DNA of 64,000 nucleotides from Nitrincola iocasae (lineage in GTDB: Bacteria > Pseudomonadota > Gammaproteobacteria > Pseudomonadales > Balneatricaceae), in the NCBI RefSeq assembly GCF_008727795.1, contig NZ_CP044222.1, forward strand, positions 3,286,001 to 3,350,000. Direction: 5' to 3'. Positions 8,784-17,440 of the stretch are shown one piece after another. Below the pieces are notes generated by a model. That model was not told the DNA's origin, did not search any database, and worked only from the letters and a program-made list of their open reading frames with translations. Every line of letters starts with the position of its first letter. The first letter of the stretch is position 1. The translations under genes and the position numbers were made by a program.

Positions 8784-10037
8784 TTGAACCGACATCAGCA
8801 ACACCTATTGCACCTGACATATATCCGCACTCTGATACTGTTTGTCATCTGCCTGGCATTGTATGCCGGCGTCAAACTGCTGCGATTACAGCCGGACTTA
8901 CTTATGACCGGCACCAGTCTGGTAGCGTTGATTGCACTCAATCTGACTACCTACATGCGGCTGCATTCAGCCTGGCCCGTGTTTGATGCCGAGCTGTTTG
9001 CCCAGCTGTGCGCTGATGTGGTGATTTATGCTGCACTACTCTATCAGTTTGGTGGAGCAACTAATCCCTTTGTATTCGTATTACTGATCCCTCTCATCAT
9101 TAGCGCCACCACCCTGCCTCGACGCCTGACATTATTAATAGCACTGCTCGTCGCCGGGCTGTATACATCATTATTGTTCAACCATTTGCCATTACTGGAT
9201 TTTACTGACGCTCACCAGCACACAGTGGTCCAGCTGTTTAATCAGCACATCACCGGGCTGTGGATCAGTTTTATTCTGACAGTCGGTGTCATCAGCATTT
9301 ACGTAGTGCAAATGCGCCAGACCCTCGCCGAGCGTGATCATGACCTGAGTGCAGTGCGTGAGCAACGTATCCATGATCAGCAATTACTGGCACTGGCCAC
9401 GCTGGCTGCAGGTACCGCGCATGAGCTACGCACGCCCTTATCAACGCTGCGGGTGATACTCAAGGATATGCAGTCCGACCACCCGGAACTGGATGAAGAC
9501 CTATCACTGATGCTGCAACAGGTCGACTGTTGTACTGATAAGCTCAGAAACATGACCGAAGAGGTGGCCTCGGGCAAACCCGCCCCTATCCGGCTAGATG
9601 CTTTTCTGGCCCAGGTGCTGGAATCCTGGATAGTGATGCGTCCGCAGGTCAGCTATACCCTACAGCCCTTGCAGGAACCAGTTCCGATTATCAATACCAG
9701 TGTTATCCTACAGCAGGCGTTGCTGAACCTGCTTAATAATGCCGCTGATGCCTGTCCTGATGCGATTACAATCAGCGTTCACTATCCTGAAGCAGACAGG
9801 GTGACGCTGCGGATACGTGATCATGGACCGGGACTAAGCCCCGAGCAACTGGCCAGTATGGGTAAGCCGTTTTTCACCACTAAAGGGGGTCTGGGTATCG
9901 GATTATTCTTAACAACCACCTCGCTGGCGACCCAGGATGGTGAAGTTTATCTGTATAATCACCCAGGTGGCGGAACCCTGACGGAAGTCACACTAAAAAC
10001 CAGCGGCTCTGACCTGCAGGACACTGAGAATGACTGA
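8784..10037 (+). CDS. regB: redox sensor histidine kinase RegB/PrrB/ActS
   Basis: A 417-residue membrane kinase. About six hydrophobic segments fill residues 12-180, including the quinone-site loop GGATNPF characteristic of RegB. The H-box GTAHELRTPLSTL carries His213. A cysteine pair at 249-250 (QQVDCCTDKL) is where RegB has its redox-active Cys. The ATPase part has NLLNNAADA (N box), DHGPGLS and GGLGIGLFL. The start is TTG with GGAGG five bases upstream. RegB senses ubiquinone redox state and phosphorylates RegA, which overlaps it by eight bases. The twin cysteine differs from the single Cys I associate with RegB. Confidence 0.9.
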   Translation: MNRHQQHLLHLTYIRTLILFVICLALYAGVKLLRLQPDLLMTGTSLVALIALNLTTYMRLHSAWPVFDAELFAQLCADVVIYAALLYQFGGATNPFVFVLLIPLIISATTLPRRLTLLIALLVAGLYTSLLFNHLPLLDFTDAHQHTVVQLFNQHITGLWISFILTVGVISIYVVQMRQTLAERDHDLSAVREQRIHDQQLLALATLAAGTAHELRTPLSTLRVILKDMQSDHPELDEDLSLMLQQVDCCTDKLRNMTEEVASGKPAPIRLDAFLAQVLESWIVMRPQVSYTLQPLQEPVPIINTSVILQQALLNLLNNAADACPDAITISVHYPEADRVTLRIRDHGPGLSPEQLASMGKPFFTTKGGLGIGLFLTTTSLATQDGEVYLYNHPGGGTLTEVTLKTSGSDLQDTEND

Positions 10038-10563
10038 CCCAAGTTTTCTGATTGTGGATGACGATACAACCTTCACCCGAGTATTGTCGCGCTCACTGAG
10101 CCGTCGCGGTTTCACTGTCAGCACCGCTCATTCGGCCGAAGCGGCGCTGGCATTACTGCAACAGCAGCAGTTCAGCTTCGCGACACTGGATCTGAAAATG
10201 CAGGGGGCTTCCGGACTCACCCTGATCAGCCGTCTACGCGAGACGAATCCCGAAATACGTCTGTTAGTACTGACCGGTTATGCCAGCATTGCCACGGCAG
10301 TGGATGCGATCAAACTGGGAGCCGACCACTACCTGCCAAAGCCCGCTGATACCGATCAGATCCTAGCTGCGCTGCAAGCCAGTTTGCCAGACCCGGCACA
10401 GCCGGTTGTCGCTGAACCTATGTCGGTGAATCGACTCGAGTGGGAACATATTCAGAAAGTATTGCAAGCAAACGAAGGCAATATCTCGGCCACAGCCAGA
10501 GCACTCAACATGCATCGACGCACGCTGCAGCGTAAACTGGCAAAATACCCGGTTAAGCGTTAA
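10030..10563 (+). CDS. regA: response regulator RegA/PrrA/ActR
   Basis: A 177-residue regulator made of a receiver (1-120; acidic IVDDD at 8-12, phospho-acceptor Asp54 in TLDLKMQG, Thr in VLTGYAS, Lys in LPKPAD) and a Fis-type helix-turn-helix at the C-terminus (GNISATARALNMHRRTLQRK). This is the RegA architecture. It overlaps regB by eight bases and forms a two-gene operon. RegA homologues control respiratory oxidases, carbon and nitrogen metabolism and, in some species, denitrification. Targets here are not known; the divergent cytochrome c' gene is a candidate. Confidence 0.92.
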   Translation: MTDPSFLIVDDDTTFTRVLSRSLSRRGFTVSTAHSAEAALALLQQQQFSFATLDLKMQGASGLTLISRLRETNPEIRLLVLTGYASIATAVDAIKLGADHYLPKPADTDQILAALQASLPDPAQPVVAEPMSVNRLEWEHIQKVLQANEGNISATARALNMHRRTLQRKLAKYPVKR

Positions 10564-10578
10564 CGCTGTTATTAAACC

Positions 10579-11247
10579 CTACTGATCATCAATATAGGCT
10601 TTGGCATCAAAGGTGCGAATCCAATCGGGGTGGAATACCATCATACCGGTCATAATAATACCGTTGAGCAAACCTTCAGGCATCATGATCAGCGGTAAGT
10701 ACATGGCATAATCATGGTAAATTTTCGACCAGGGGTAGATGCCATCCAGCCACAACACCAGCGCCATCGACATGCCAGAGACACCGGCAGCCACAGCCCC
10801 TCCGGCAAAGGCACACAGAAACATATATACAAAAAAATTCTTTGGCAGTTTTGCTTCAACCCAACGCAATATGCCATAGCTTACCAGCGACGGTATCACC
10901 ACGCTGCAAACCAGATTCACTGGTAGCATCGACCAGGACTCAATCCCTAGCAGCGTCATCACCAACAGCACCACAGAGCCAGCGATAACAGCCAGATCCC
11001 AACCAAACATCAGTGTCAGTGTGGTCAGACCAAGAAAATGGATCGTCAGGTAAACCGAAACCCCGGCACGCAGTTGCCACAGCAACACCAGCACTACGAT
11101 CGAGCCAAAAAACAGGTGTTGAATTCCGCGCTCACGCCAGATGACCTCCCAGGGCAAACGCTTGATTATCCACAATAGCAACAGGGCATAGATTATCCCA
11201 CTACCCCAGAGCCAGTAGGTACTTAATACACCTTCGGATACGTTCAT
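10579..11247 (-). CDS. CbiM/NikM-like membrane protein (ECF S component family)
   Basis: A 222-residue protein with about six or seven hydrophobic segments. The N-terminus MNVSEGVLSTYWLW resembles CbiM/NikM, the cobalt or nickel-binding components of energy-coupling-factor transporters, which normally begin Met-His. Here residue 2 is Asn, while the internal His70 (LTIHFLGLTTLTLMFGW) that corresponds to the second metal-site region is kept. No CbiN, CbiQ or CbiO gene is near, so it is an orphan. It may bind a different metal or have lost metal binding. The ATG at 11247 fixes the N-terminus well because the family motif starts there. It is convergent with regA. Confidence 0.65.
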   Translation of the reverse strand: MNVSEGVLSTYWLWGSGIIYALLLLWIIKRLPWEVIWRERGIQHLFFGSIVVLVLLWQLRAGVSVYLTIHFLGLTTLTLMFGWDLAVIAGSVVLLVMTLLGIESWSMLPVNLVCSVVIPSLVSYGILRWVEAKLPKNFFVYMFLCAFAGGAVAAGVSGMSMALVLWLDGIYPWSKIYHDYAMYLPLIMMPEGLLNGIIMTGMMVFHPDWIRTFDAKAYIDDQ

Positions 11248-11265
11248 CAGCGGTCTCGCTTGAAT

Positions 11266-11721
11266 TCAAGATTCATGTGACCCTAACCTGCGGCTGAAAA
11301 GATAAGCATCTTCACGAACACCCGCAATGGCTGTTTCATAATAGCCCTTACGTATAGCATCCTGCTGCAACCCACAACATTGATATAGCGCAATCGCAGC
11401 GACATTAGAGGCACGCACCTCCAGTAACAGTCGCGTCACACCCTGACCGGACAGCCTTTCCAGCGTCTGTTGTAACAATATTCGCCCCAGACCTTGCTGG
11501 CGACACTCAGGCATAACCGCAATACGCAGCAGTTCCGCCTCATCCAGTACCCGCTGACACAAGGCAAAGCCCAGTAGAGAGTCATCATCACTGAGCAGAT
11601 AACTACAGGCATGTGGCAGATACAGCTGCCACAGCGACTCTGACCAGCTATCGTCGAAACAACGTAGTTCCAGTGCCCTAGCCTGATCCAACCAGGCTTG
11701 CGTAAGTGGCTGCAACGTCAT
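11266..11721 (-). CDS. rimI: ribosomal protein S18 alanine N-acetyltransferase RimI
   Basis: A 151-residue GNAT enzyme. The acetyl-CoA pyrophosphate loop is RQQGLGR, followed by LLLEVRASNVAAIALYQCCGLQ and the terminal motif IRKGYY, all typical of RimI, which acetylates the N-terminal Ala of ribosomal protein S18. Its ATG overlaps the stop of the upstream psi-like gene (ATGA), the holD-rimI arrangement seen in many gammaproteobacteria. Confidence 0.9.
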   Translation of the reverse strand: MTLQPLTQAWLDQARALELRCFDDSWSESLWQLYLPHACSYLLSDDDSLLGFALCQRVLDEAELLRIAVMPECRQQGLGRILLQQTLERLSGQGVTRLLLEVRASNVAAIALYQCCGLQQDAIRKGYYETAIAGVREDAYLFSRRLGSHES

Positions 11722-12572
11722 AACAGCGGCTGCAGATCACGCCAGCAATCGGCTTTAAATTCCGGCAATTTAAGCATATGCGTCAGACTGTAACTGGTCA
11801 CAGCAGCTACACCGGCTCGAAGCGTAAAGGTCAAACCTCGCATAGCTTCTAATGAATGATCCTGCTCAAGCAACCACTGCGCCGCTGGCTCACCAAGCAG
11901 TAATACCCGTCGAGCAGAGTGTTTTTTCAGCATCAGATCCAGTTGCCTGCGAACCGCCCGCTGTGCCTCATCGCCACCCTGGTTCAGCGAAGAGGAGGCA
12001 AACATCGGCCAGTGATGCAGGCGCATGGCATCGGGTTGCACTTCACAGTCCATCGCACGGCATAGTGCTGCCAACAAACGCTGATACTCAGGTCCGACAG
12101 TTTCCCGGGCATGGGGTGGTAAGCTATCCACCACTAATAGATCGCCAGCTGGTGTGAAAGATAAAGAGAACTGCGGCTGCTTCATCCGCTCGGACAGCGG
12201 GACTTCCGCAACCTCAACGGGTGAAGATGGCTCAACACTCGCCTTAGCAACAGCAGTAACTCCAGGCTTGGCATCATCCAACTGTAATGCTGCCAAGGCA
12301 TGCCGACGTGACGCCGTACTGTCCGCTGAGCGTTGTTGTGGTGGCGCCGAAGAGGGTGCCATGGAGGACACTACAGATGCGGCAGTGTCAGTCGCTGCCG
12401 ATGCAGGGGAACTGGACAGACCCGGCTGAGGCCAGACAAAATCACTGACCCACTCAGCCGACACCGGTGCATGAGCCAAGGGCTCACGCGGCAACCAGCG
12501 ACAGATCCCCATGGCATGCAGGTAGTCTTGTTGCCGGTTTATTGCTTGCAGATCAGTCGACGGCTGCATCAT
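11718..12572 (-). CDS. holD: probable DNA polymerase III psi subunit (HolD), divergent
   Basis: A 284-residue protein. The N-terminus has QDYLHAMGICRWLPREP, reminiscent of the E. coli HolD opening (QLQQLGITQW) that binds chi. A low-complexity Ala/Ser/Pro linker (about 55-135) joins it to a C-terminal domain (about 145-284) with SLSFTPAGDLLVVDSLPP and RRVLLLGEPAAQWLL. It lies directly before rimI with ATGA overlap, the genomic place of holD. Psi proteins are poorly conserved, and the C-terminal domain also vaguely resembles uracil-DNA-glycosylase-fold proteins. The ATG at 12572 overlaps the leuA stop (TGATG); the ATG three bases on is equally possible. Assignment rests mainly on synteny and the N-terminal pattern. 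Confidence 0.55.
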   Translation of the reverse strand: MMQPSTDLQAINRQQDYLHAMGICRWLPREPLAHAPVSAEWVSDFVWPQPGLSSSPASAATDTAASVVSSMAPSSAPPQQRSADSTASRRHALAALQLDDAKPGVTAVAKASVEPSSPVEVAEVPLSERMKQPQFSLSFTPAGDLLVVDSLPPHARETVGPEYQRLLAALCRAMDCEVQPDAMRLHHWPMFASSSLNQGGDEAQRAVRRQLDLMLKKHSARRVLLLGEPAAQWLLEQDHSLEAMRGLTFTLRAGVAAVTSYSLTHMLKLPEFKADCWRDLQPLL

Positions 12573-14110
12573 CAAACCTGCGGATGCGCTTTTTGCAGAT
12601 TCGCATCCAGCATATTCAATGCATGAATATAAGCCTTGGCCGAGGCGGTGATAATGTCTGTATCAGCCCCTAACCCATTGACGATACGCCCACCTTTTTC
12701 CAGACGTACGGTCACCTCGCCCTGAGAATCAGTGCCGCTGGTAATGGCATTAACCGAATAGAGCTGCAGATTAGCACCGATATTGACGATGCTTTCAATC
12801 GCCTTCAGCGCCGCATCAACCGGTCCACTGCCCTCAGACTGCGCACGGTGTTCGGTACCTTCGACCGACAGCACCACTTCAGCAACAGGAATTTCCCCGG
12901 TTTGCGAGGTGACATTCAGACTGCTGAGACGAAACTTCTCATGCCCTGCACTGGCACGCGCATCACTCACCAACGCTATCAAATCATCATCAAAAATGTC
13001 GCTTTTCTTATCCGCCAGATCCTTAAAGCGTGCAAAGGCATCATTCAGCTCGGCATCGGAAATAAAGCTGGTACCCAACTCTTCCATACGGGTACGGAAG
13101 GCATTGCGGCCGGACAGCTTGCCCAGCACCATACGATTGGTATTCCAGCCGACACTTTCAGCCGTCATGATCTCGTAGGTTTCACGGTGTTTGAGTACAC
13201 CATCCTGATGAATACCGGATTCATGTGCGAAGGCATTAGCTCCCACGATAGCTTTGTTCGGCTGTACCGGAAAACCGGTAATGCTCGACACCAGGCGTGA
13301 AGCGGGCACAATTTGTGTGGTATCAATGCGCGTTTCCAACCCCATAATATCTTTACGGGTCCGCAGTGCCATAACGATCTCTTCAAGTGAAGCGTTTCCA
13401 GCCCGTTCGCCCAGCCCATTTACGGTACACTCGACCTGGCGTGCGCCTGCCGCCACAGCCGCTAGCGAGTTAGCCACCGCCAGACCCAGGTCGTTATGGC
13501 AATGTACCGAGAAAATGGCTTTATCGGCATTAGGGATACGCGCCAGCAACTGACCGATGGTATGGCCGAACTCCTGGGGTACCGCATAACCCACGGTATC
13601 CGGAATATTAATGGTACGTGCACCGGCATCTATCACCGCTTCGATAATGCGGCACATAAAATCCAGCTCAGAGCGGCTGGCATCTTCGAGTGAAAACTCC
13701 ACATCAGCGACCAGATTACGGGCACGCTGGACCGCACGCACCGCATGTTCGACCACCTGATCAGGCTGCATCTGCAATTTGTATTTCATGTGGATCGGCG
13801 AGGTGGCGATAAATGTATGAATACGGCCAGAATTAGCATTCGCCAGCGCTTCACCTGCGCGGTCAATATCGGCATTCAGTGCGCGCGACAAGGAGCAGAC
13901 AGTGCTGTCCTTGATCGTATCGGCAATGGCTTTAACCGCCTCGAAATCACCCTGACTGGCAATAGCGAAACCGGCCTCAATCACGTCAACACGCATCTTT
14001 TCCAGTTGCCGAGCTATTCGCAATTTCTCGTCACGAGTCATGGAGGCGCCGGGACTTTGTTCGCCATCGCGCAGGGTGGTATCAAAAATAATTACGTTAT
14101 TCTGGCTCAT
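12572..14110 (-). CDS. leuA: 2-isopropylmalate synthase LeuA
   Basis: A 512-residue enzyme that condenses acetyl-CoA with 2-oxoisovalerate, the first committed step of leucine synthesis. The barrel shows FDTTLRDGEQSPGASM near the N-terminus, HCHNDLGLAVANSLAAV and GLGERAGNASLEE. The C-terminal part (about 390-512) is the LeuA dimer/regulatory domain that binds leucine. Length matches the long-form (about 515) gammaproteobacterial enzyme. GGAG lies 9 bases before the ATG. The 209-base upstream gap shows no run of leucine codons, so attenuation by a leu leader peptide is not evident. The downstream psi-like gene overlaps it by one base. Confidence 0.97.
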   Translation of the reverse strand: MSQNNVIIFDTTLRDGEQSPGASMTRDEKLRIARQLEKMRVDVIEAGFAIASQGDFEAVKAIADTIKDSTVCSLSRALNADIDRAGEALANANSGRIHTFIATSPIHMKYKLQMQPDQVVEHAVRAVQRARNLVADVEFSLEDASRSELDFMCRIIEAVIDAGARTINIPDTVGYAVPQEFGHTIGQLLARIPNADKAIFSVHCHNDLGLAVANSLAAVAAGARQVECTVNGLGERAGNASLEEIVMALRTRKDIMGLETRIDTTQIVPASRLVSSITGFPVQPNKAIVGANAFAHESGIHQDGVLKHRETYEIMTAESVGWNTNRMVLGKLSGRNAFRTRMEELGTSFISDAELNDAFARFKDLADKKSDIFDDDLIALVSDARASAGHEKFRLSSLNVTSQTGEIPVAEVVLSVEGTEHRAQSEGSGPVDAALKAIESIVNIGANLQLYSVNAITSGTDSQGEVTVRLEKGGRIVNGLGADTDIITASAKAYIHALNMLDANLQKAHPQV

Positions 14111-14319
14111 TCAAAAACTCCAACACTATTCAAGGCTCGCAGCACAATTAGTGCGCGTTAGCATATGCAAGTATTTTAAACCCTAATAGGCTTGAACGGC
14201 TAATCATTCGGGAAACTCATTAGCATTGATTGACCATAATGACAGGGCTACACTCTTTAAATACATATGAAAGCTCACTCACTGCAGATATTTGAGTACA
14301 CATATTTTATGAGGAACGC

Positions 14320-14619
14320 ATGAGGCTAAGCCAACAGCAGCAAAAAACCATCCATAAAGCCGTTACTGATATGTGCGGACCCTCAGCGCGCGTGCGACTG
14401 TTTGGCTCTCGTCTTGACGATCACGCCAAAGGCGGTGATATCGACATCCTTGTTGAAATCGATGAACCGATCCATGCACCTGCCGAACTATCAGCTAAGC
14501 TGAGTGTGAAAATAATGCGGCTGTGTAATGGACGTAAAGTCGATGTCATATTATTAGCGCCTAATTTACCCTCATTACCCATTCATGAAATCGCTAAACA
14601 GCAAGGAGCGCTGCTATGA
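14320..14619 (+). CDS. minimal nucleotidyltransferase (MNT-type)
   Basis: A 99-residue protein with the pol-beta nucleotidyltransferase signature: Gly29-Ser30 in LFGSR, then GGDIDILVE with Asp40 and Asp42, and a third acidic residue, Asp75, in RKVDVILL. Proteins of this size usually pair with a HEPN-domain protein as MntA-like antitoxins that nucleotidylate the HEPN toxin. GAGGAA lies before the ATG at 14320. The next reading frame starts by ATGA overlap but is only 35 codons long, so the partner appears truncated here. All catalytic residues are intact. Confidence 0.85.
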   Translation: MRLSQQQQKTIHKAVTDMCGPSARVRLFGSRLDDHAKGGDIDILVEIDEPIHAPAELSAKLSVKIMRLCNGRKVDVILLAPNLPSLPIHEIAKQQGALL

Positions 14620-14723
14620 CTCGCGAACTGCAGGAGCGTTTGAGCTTTTCCCGCAACTTGCTAAATGACTTAACTGAGCGCGGAATGCTTGCTGGAGCAA
14701 CGAATGATAAAGGACAAGGATAA
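14616..14723 (+). pseudogene. 35-residue stub, probable remnant of the MNT partner (HEPN/NTase-substrate-binding) gene
   Basis: The frame encodes MTRELQERLSFSRNLLND, continues LTERGMLAGA and stops at TAA 14721-14723. It has a strong AAGGAG site (14603-14608) and overlaps the MNT stop by ATGA, exactly where a full HEPN-type partner of about 110-140 residues would begin. The amphipathic first helix fits such a protein, but catalytic RX4-6H residues are absent. A deletion that joined the partner's 5' end to the sequence before the PatB-like gene would explain this. It could also be a functional short peptide; nothing in the sequence decides. Confidence 0.45.
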
Positions 14724-14727
14724 CGCC

Positions 14728-15882
14728 ATGAGCCCCACTGATTTTGATCGCCTGATCGACCGCCGCCACACAGCCAGCCAGAAGTGGGAGCGCTATCGTG
14801 ACACCAGCGTGCTGCCTATGTGGGTCGCAGATACTGACTTTATGGCACCACCGGCAGTCCTTAACGCCTTGCACCAACGCATAGACCACGGCATTTTCGG
14901 CTACACCAACACCCCCGCCGAACTGGTTGAACAGGTGCAGGGGCGTCTGCAGCGTTTGTATCACTGGAAGGTGGGCGCGGATGACCTGGAATGGCTGCCG
15001 GGACTGGTCACTGGTCTGCACCTGGCCTGCCGTGCAACCGGTGAATCGGGTAGTGCTGTAATTTCTCCTTGCCCTATCTATCCACCCTTTATGACCTCGC
15101 CACACCTGTCTGATCGGCAACTCATCAAGGTGCCGATGCGCCTTGAAGACAAACGCTATCTAATCGATTTCGAGGCACTTGAAGCGTCGATCACCCCGGA
15201 TACGCACCTGCTGTTGTTTTGTAACCCACATAATCCGGGTGGCACGGTTTACCGGCGCGAAGAGTTGCTGCAACTGGCTGACATCGTATTGCGTCACCAA
15301 CTGATCATCTGCTCAGACGAAATTCACTGTGATCTGGTGCTGGAACCTGGGCTGCAGCACATTCCACTGGCCAGTCTCGGCGCTGAGATTGCCGAGCGTA
15401 CCATCACCCTGATGGCACCAAGCAAAACCTTTAATATTGCCGGGCTGGGCTGCTCTTTTGCCGTAATTCAAAACCCGCAACTCAGACGCTACTTTCAGCG
15501 GGCACGCAAAGGTATCGTCCCAGACGTCAATCTACTCGGCTATACCGCGGCGCTGGCGGCATTTCGCGAGGGTGACGCCTGGAACCTGGCTCAGCTTAAC
15601 TATTTACGCGCTAACCGCGATTACTTGGTGGAGGCGATCAATGCCATCCCCGGCTTGAGCCTGGAGCCGATAGAAGCCACCTATCTGGCCTGGATAGATG
15701 TCAGCAACGCCCACCTGGACAACCCGATGCACTTTTTTGAACAAGCGGGCGTGGGCATGTCACCGGGACGCGATTTTGGTGATGAGCGCTTTATGCGCTT
15801 GAATTTTGGTTGTCCGCGAGCACTGCTGGAAGAAGCGGTTAAGCGGATTCGACGCAGCCTGCTGAATCATCTGCCAGCCTGA
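14728..15882 (+). CDS. PLP-dependent cystathionine beta-lyase, MalY/PatB family
   Basis: A 384-residue fold-type I enzyme. The N-terminal FDRLIDRRHTASQKWERY and LPMWVADTDFMAPP identify the MalY/PatB C-S lyase family, which cleaves cystathionine or cysteine conjugates to pyruvate, ammonia and a thiol. The PLP lysine is Lys233 in MAPSKTFNIAGL; SDEIHCDLV supplies the Asp that contacts the cofactor and NPHNPGG the Asn. The ATG at 14728 is preferred over an upstream in-frame TTG because it has AAGGACAAGGA before it and homologues start close to the DFDRLIDR motif. A hairpin (CTGCCAGC-CTGA-GCTGGCAG, 15871-15890) covers the stop but has no T run. Confidence 0.88.
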   Translation: MSPTDFDRLIDRRHTASQKWERYRDTSVLPMWVADTDFMAPPAVLNALHQRIDHGIFGYTNTPAELVEQVQGRLQRLYHWKVGADDLEWLPGLVTGLHLACRATGESGSAVISPCPIYPPFMTSPHLSDRQLIKVPMRLEDKRYLIDFEALEASITPDTHLLLFCNPHNPGGTVYRREELLQLADIVLRHQLIICSDEIHCDLVLEPGLQHIPLASLGAEIAERTITLMAPSKTFNIAGLGCSFAVIQNPQLRRYFQRARKGIVPDVNLLGYTAALAAFREGDAWNLAQLNYLRANRDYLVEAINAIPGLSLEPIEATYLAWIDVSNAHLDNPMHFFEQAGVGMSPGRDFGDERFMRLNFGCPRALLEEAVKRIRRSLLNHLPA

Positions 15883-15908
15883 GCTGGCAGAAGCCGGTAT
15901 ACCCGGAG

Positions 15909-16877
15909 CTAAGCGCGGTCAAAGCTAAAGGGTAAGACCTCGGTAATACTGCTCGCAGCCAATTGGCACATCAGCAAACGGTCTACACCCAGCGCTACGC
16001 CACTGCAATCCGGCAACCCCTGCTCAAGCGCCTGAATCAAGCGTGTTTCCAATGGACGTTCAGGTAAAGCCAGACGCTGACGCTGCTGTTGATCTGCCTG
16101 CAGACGTGCGGCCTGTTCCTGGGCATCAGCCAGTTCATGGTAGCCGTTTGCCAGTTCCAAACCATCGACATATAGCTCAAAACGCTCAGCCACGACTCTA
16201 CCCTCAGACCCCTGAGAAAGTTTTGCCAGCGCCGCCTGCGTGGGCGGATAGCCATACACAAACACAGCGCCCTGCAGTTGTGGTTCAATCAGGTGTGACA
16301 TGAGCAGATTAAGCCAGGTATCACGATCATCATCTTCAAACGCCGCCTCAATATGCTGGTGACAATAATCACGCAAACTGGCCACATCGGCTACAAACGG
16401 GTCCAATCCCAGGGTTTGCAAAAATACATCCCGATAGGAAATACGTCGCCAGGTTTTATGCGGTAGCACCGCGGTCACCAACGCTTCAACTTCGTCCATC
16501 AATTGCGACAGATCAAAGCCTGGCCGATACCACTCCAGCAGGGTAAATTCCGGGTTATGACGTTTACCCGACTCACCATTTCGAAACACTTTACCTAGCT
16601 GATAGATCGCACCCGATCCCGCTGCCAGCAAACGCTTCATCGCATATTCCGGCGAGGTTTGCAGATACACTGACTGCGAGGGGCCGCCCGGCACTACCTG
16701 ATACTGCGCCGCCATGGAATCGATGAAGGGATCACTCACGGCGCAATGTGACAGGATCTGTGTATCCACCTCCATTACATCGCGCTGAGCAAAAAAGCCC
16801 CTCAGCTGTGCCAGGAGCTCTGCGCGTTGACGTAGATTTTCCAGCGGTGCCGAGGGCTGCCAGTCAGATACAGACAT
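15909..16877 (-). CDS. epmA: EF-P lysine lysyltransferase EpmA (PoxA/GenX)
   Basis: A 322-residue paralogue of the catalytic core of class II lysyl-tRNA synthetase, lacking the anticodon domain. Motif 2 is VFRNGESGKRHNPEFTLLEW and motif 3 is GVALGVDRLLM. It ligates (R)-beta-lysine, made by EpmB, to Lys34 of EF-P. Its ATG overlaps the efp stop by one base (TGATG), and epmB is divergent nearby, so the substrate-making enzyme, the ligase and the target protein are all encoded together. Length agrees with E. coli EpmA (325). Confidence 0.95.
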   Translation of the reverse strand: MSVSDWQPSAPLENLRQRAELLAQLRGFFAQRDVMEVDTQILSHCAVSDPFIDSMAAQYQVVPGGPSQSVYLQTSPEYAMKRLLAAGSGAIYQLGKVFRNGESGKRHNPEFTLLEWYRPGFDLSQLMDEVEALVTAVLPHKTWRRISYRDVFLQTLGLDPFVADVASLRDYCHQHIEAAFEDDDRDTWLNLLMSHLIEPQLQGAVFVYGYPPTQAALAKLSQGSEGRVVAERFELYVDGLELANGYHELADAQEQAARLQADQQQRQRLALPERPLETRLIQALEQGLPDCSGVALGVDRLLMCQLAASSITEVLPFSFDRA

Positions 16878-17440
16878 CAGGCACGGCTGACATATTCGCC
16901 GGAACGGGTATCGATACGCAGCACTTCGCCTATCTCAATGAACAAAGGCACACGCACGACCGCACCCGTGCTTAGCGTAGCGGGCTTTGAACCACCCTGT
17001 GCGGTATCGCCTTTAACACCTGGGTCTGTTTCGATCACTTCCAGCTCTACAAAATTGGGCGGGCTAACGGCGATAGGATTATCGTTCCACAGAGTCACAG
17101 TAATCTTATCTTGCTCTTTCAGCCACTTGGCCGCATCACCCACCGCATTTTTATCAGCCGCCACCTGTTCAAAGGTGTTCTGATCCATGAAGTGCCACAT
17201 TTCACCGTCACCATAGAGATACTCCATATCCGTATCCATGACATCCGCGCCTTCAATCGATTCATTAGATTTAAAGGTACGTTCCCACACCCGGCCGGTG
17301 ATCAGGTTACGTAACTTCACCCGGGTAAACGCCTGACCTTTACCCGGTTTAACAAATTCGACATCCAGCATGTTACAAGGATCGCCATCCAGCATCACTT
17401 TAAGACCGTTTTTGAACTGATTCGCAGAATAGTTAGCCAT
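16877..17440 (-). CDS. efp: translation elongation factor P
   Basis: A 187-residue protein that enters stalled ribosomes and helps form bonds at consecutive prolines. The modified lysine is Lys34 in VKPGKGQAF, and the PGKGQ loop is that of lysine-modified EF-P rather than the arginine (rhamnosylated) type. The start chosen is the ATG at 17440 (MANYSANQFK), the conserved family start; an in-frame ATG 45 bases upstream would give an atypical extension. Domains follow the usual KOW-like plus two OB-fold order and end in IGEVLRIDTRSGEYVSRA. It overlaps epmA by one base and diverges from epmB. Confidence 0.97.
   Translation of the reverse strand: MANYSANQFKNGLKVMLDGDPCNMLDVEFVKPGKGQAFTRVKLRNLITGRVWERTFKSNESIEGADVMDTDMEYLYGDGEMWHFMDQNTFEQVAADKNAVGDAAKWLKEQDKITVTLWNDNPIAVSPPNFVELEVIETDPGVKGDTAQGGSKPATLSTGAVVRVPLFIEIGEVLRIDTRSGEYVSRA

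Noticed and set aside
14111..14319. Leucine leader peptide or attenuator before leuA
   Set aside because: No short frame with a Leu run and no alternating stem-loops followed by T could be read in this gap.
15871..15890. Hairpin CTGCCAGC-CTGA-GCTGGCAG at the PatB-like gene stop
   Set aside because: Strong stem but no T run on either strand, so a terminator is not supported.
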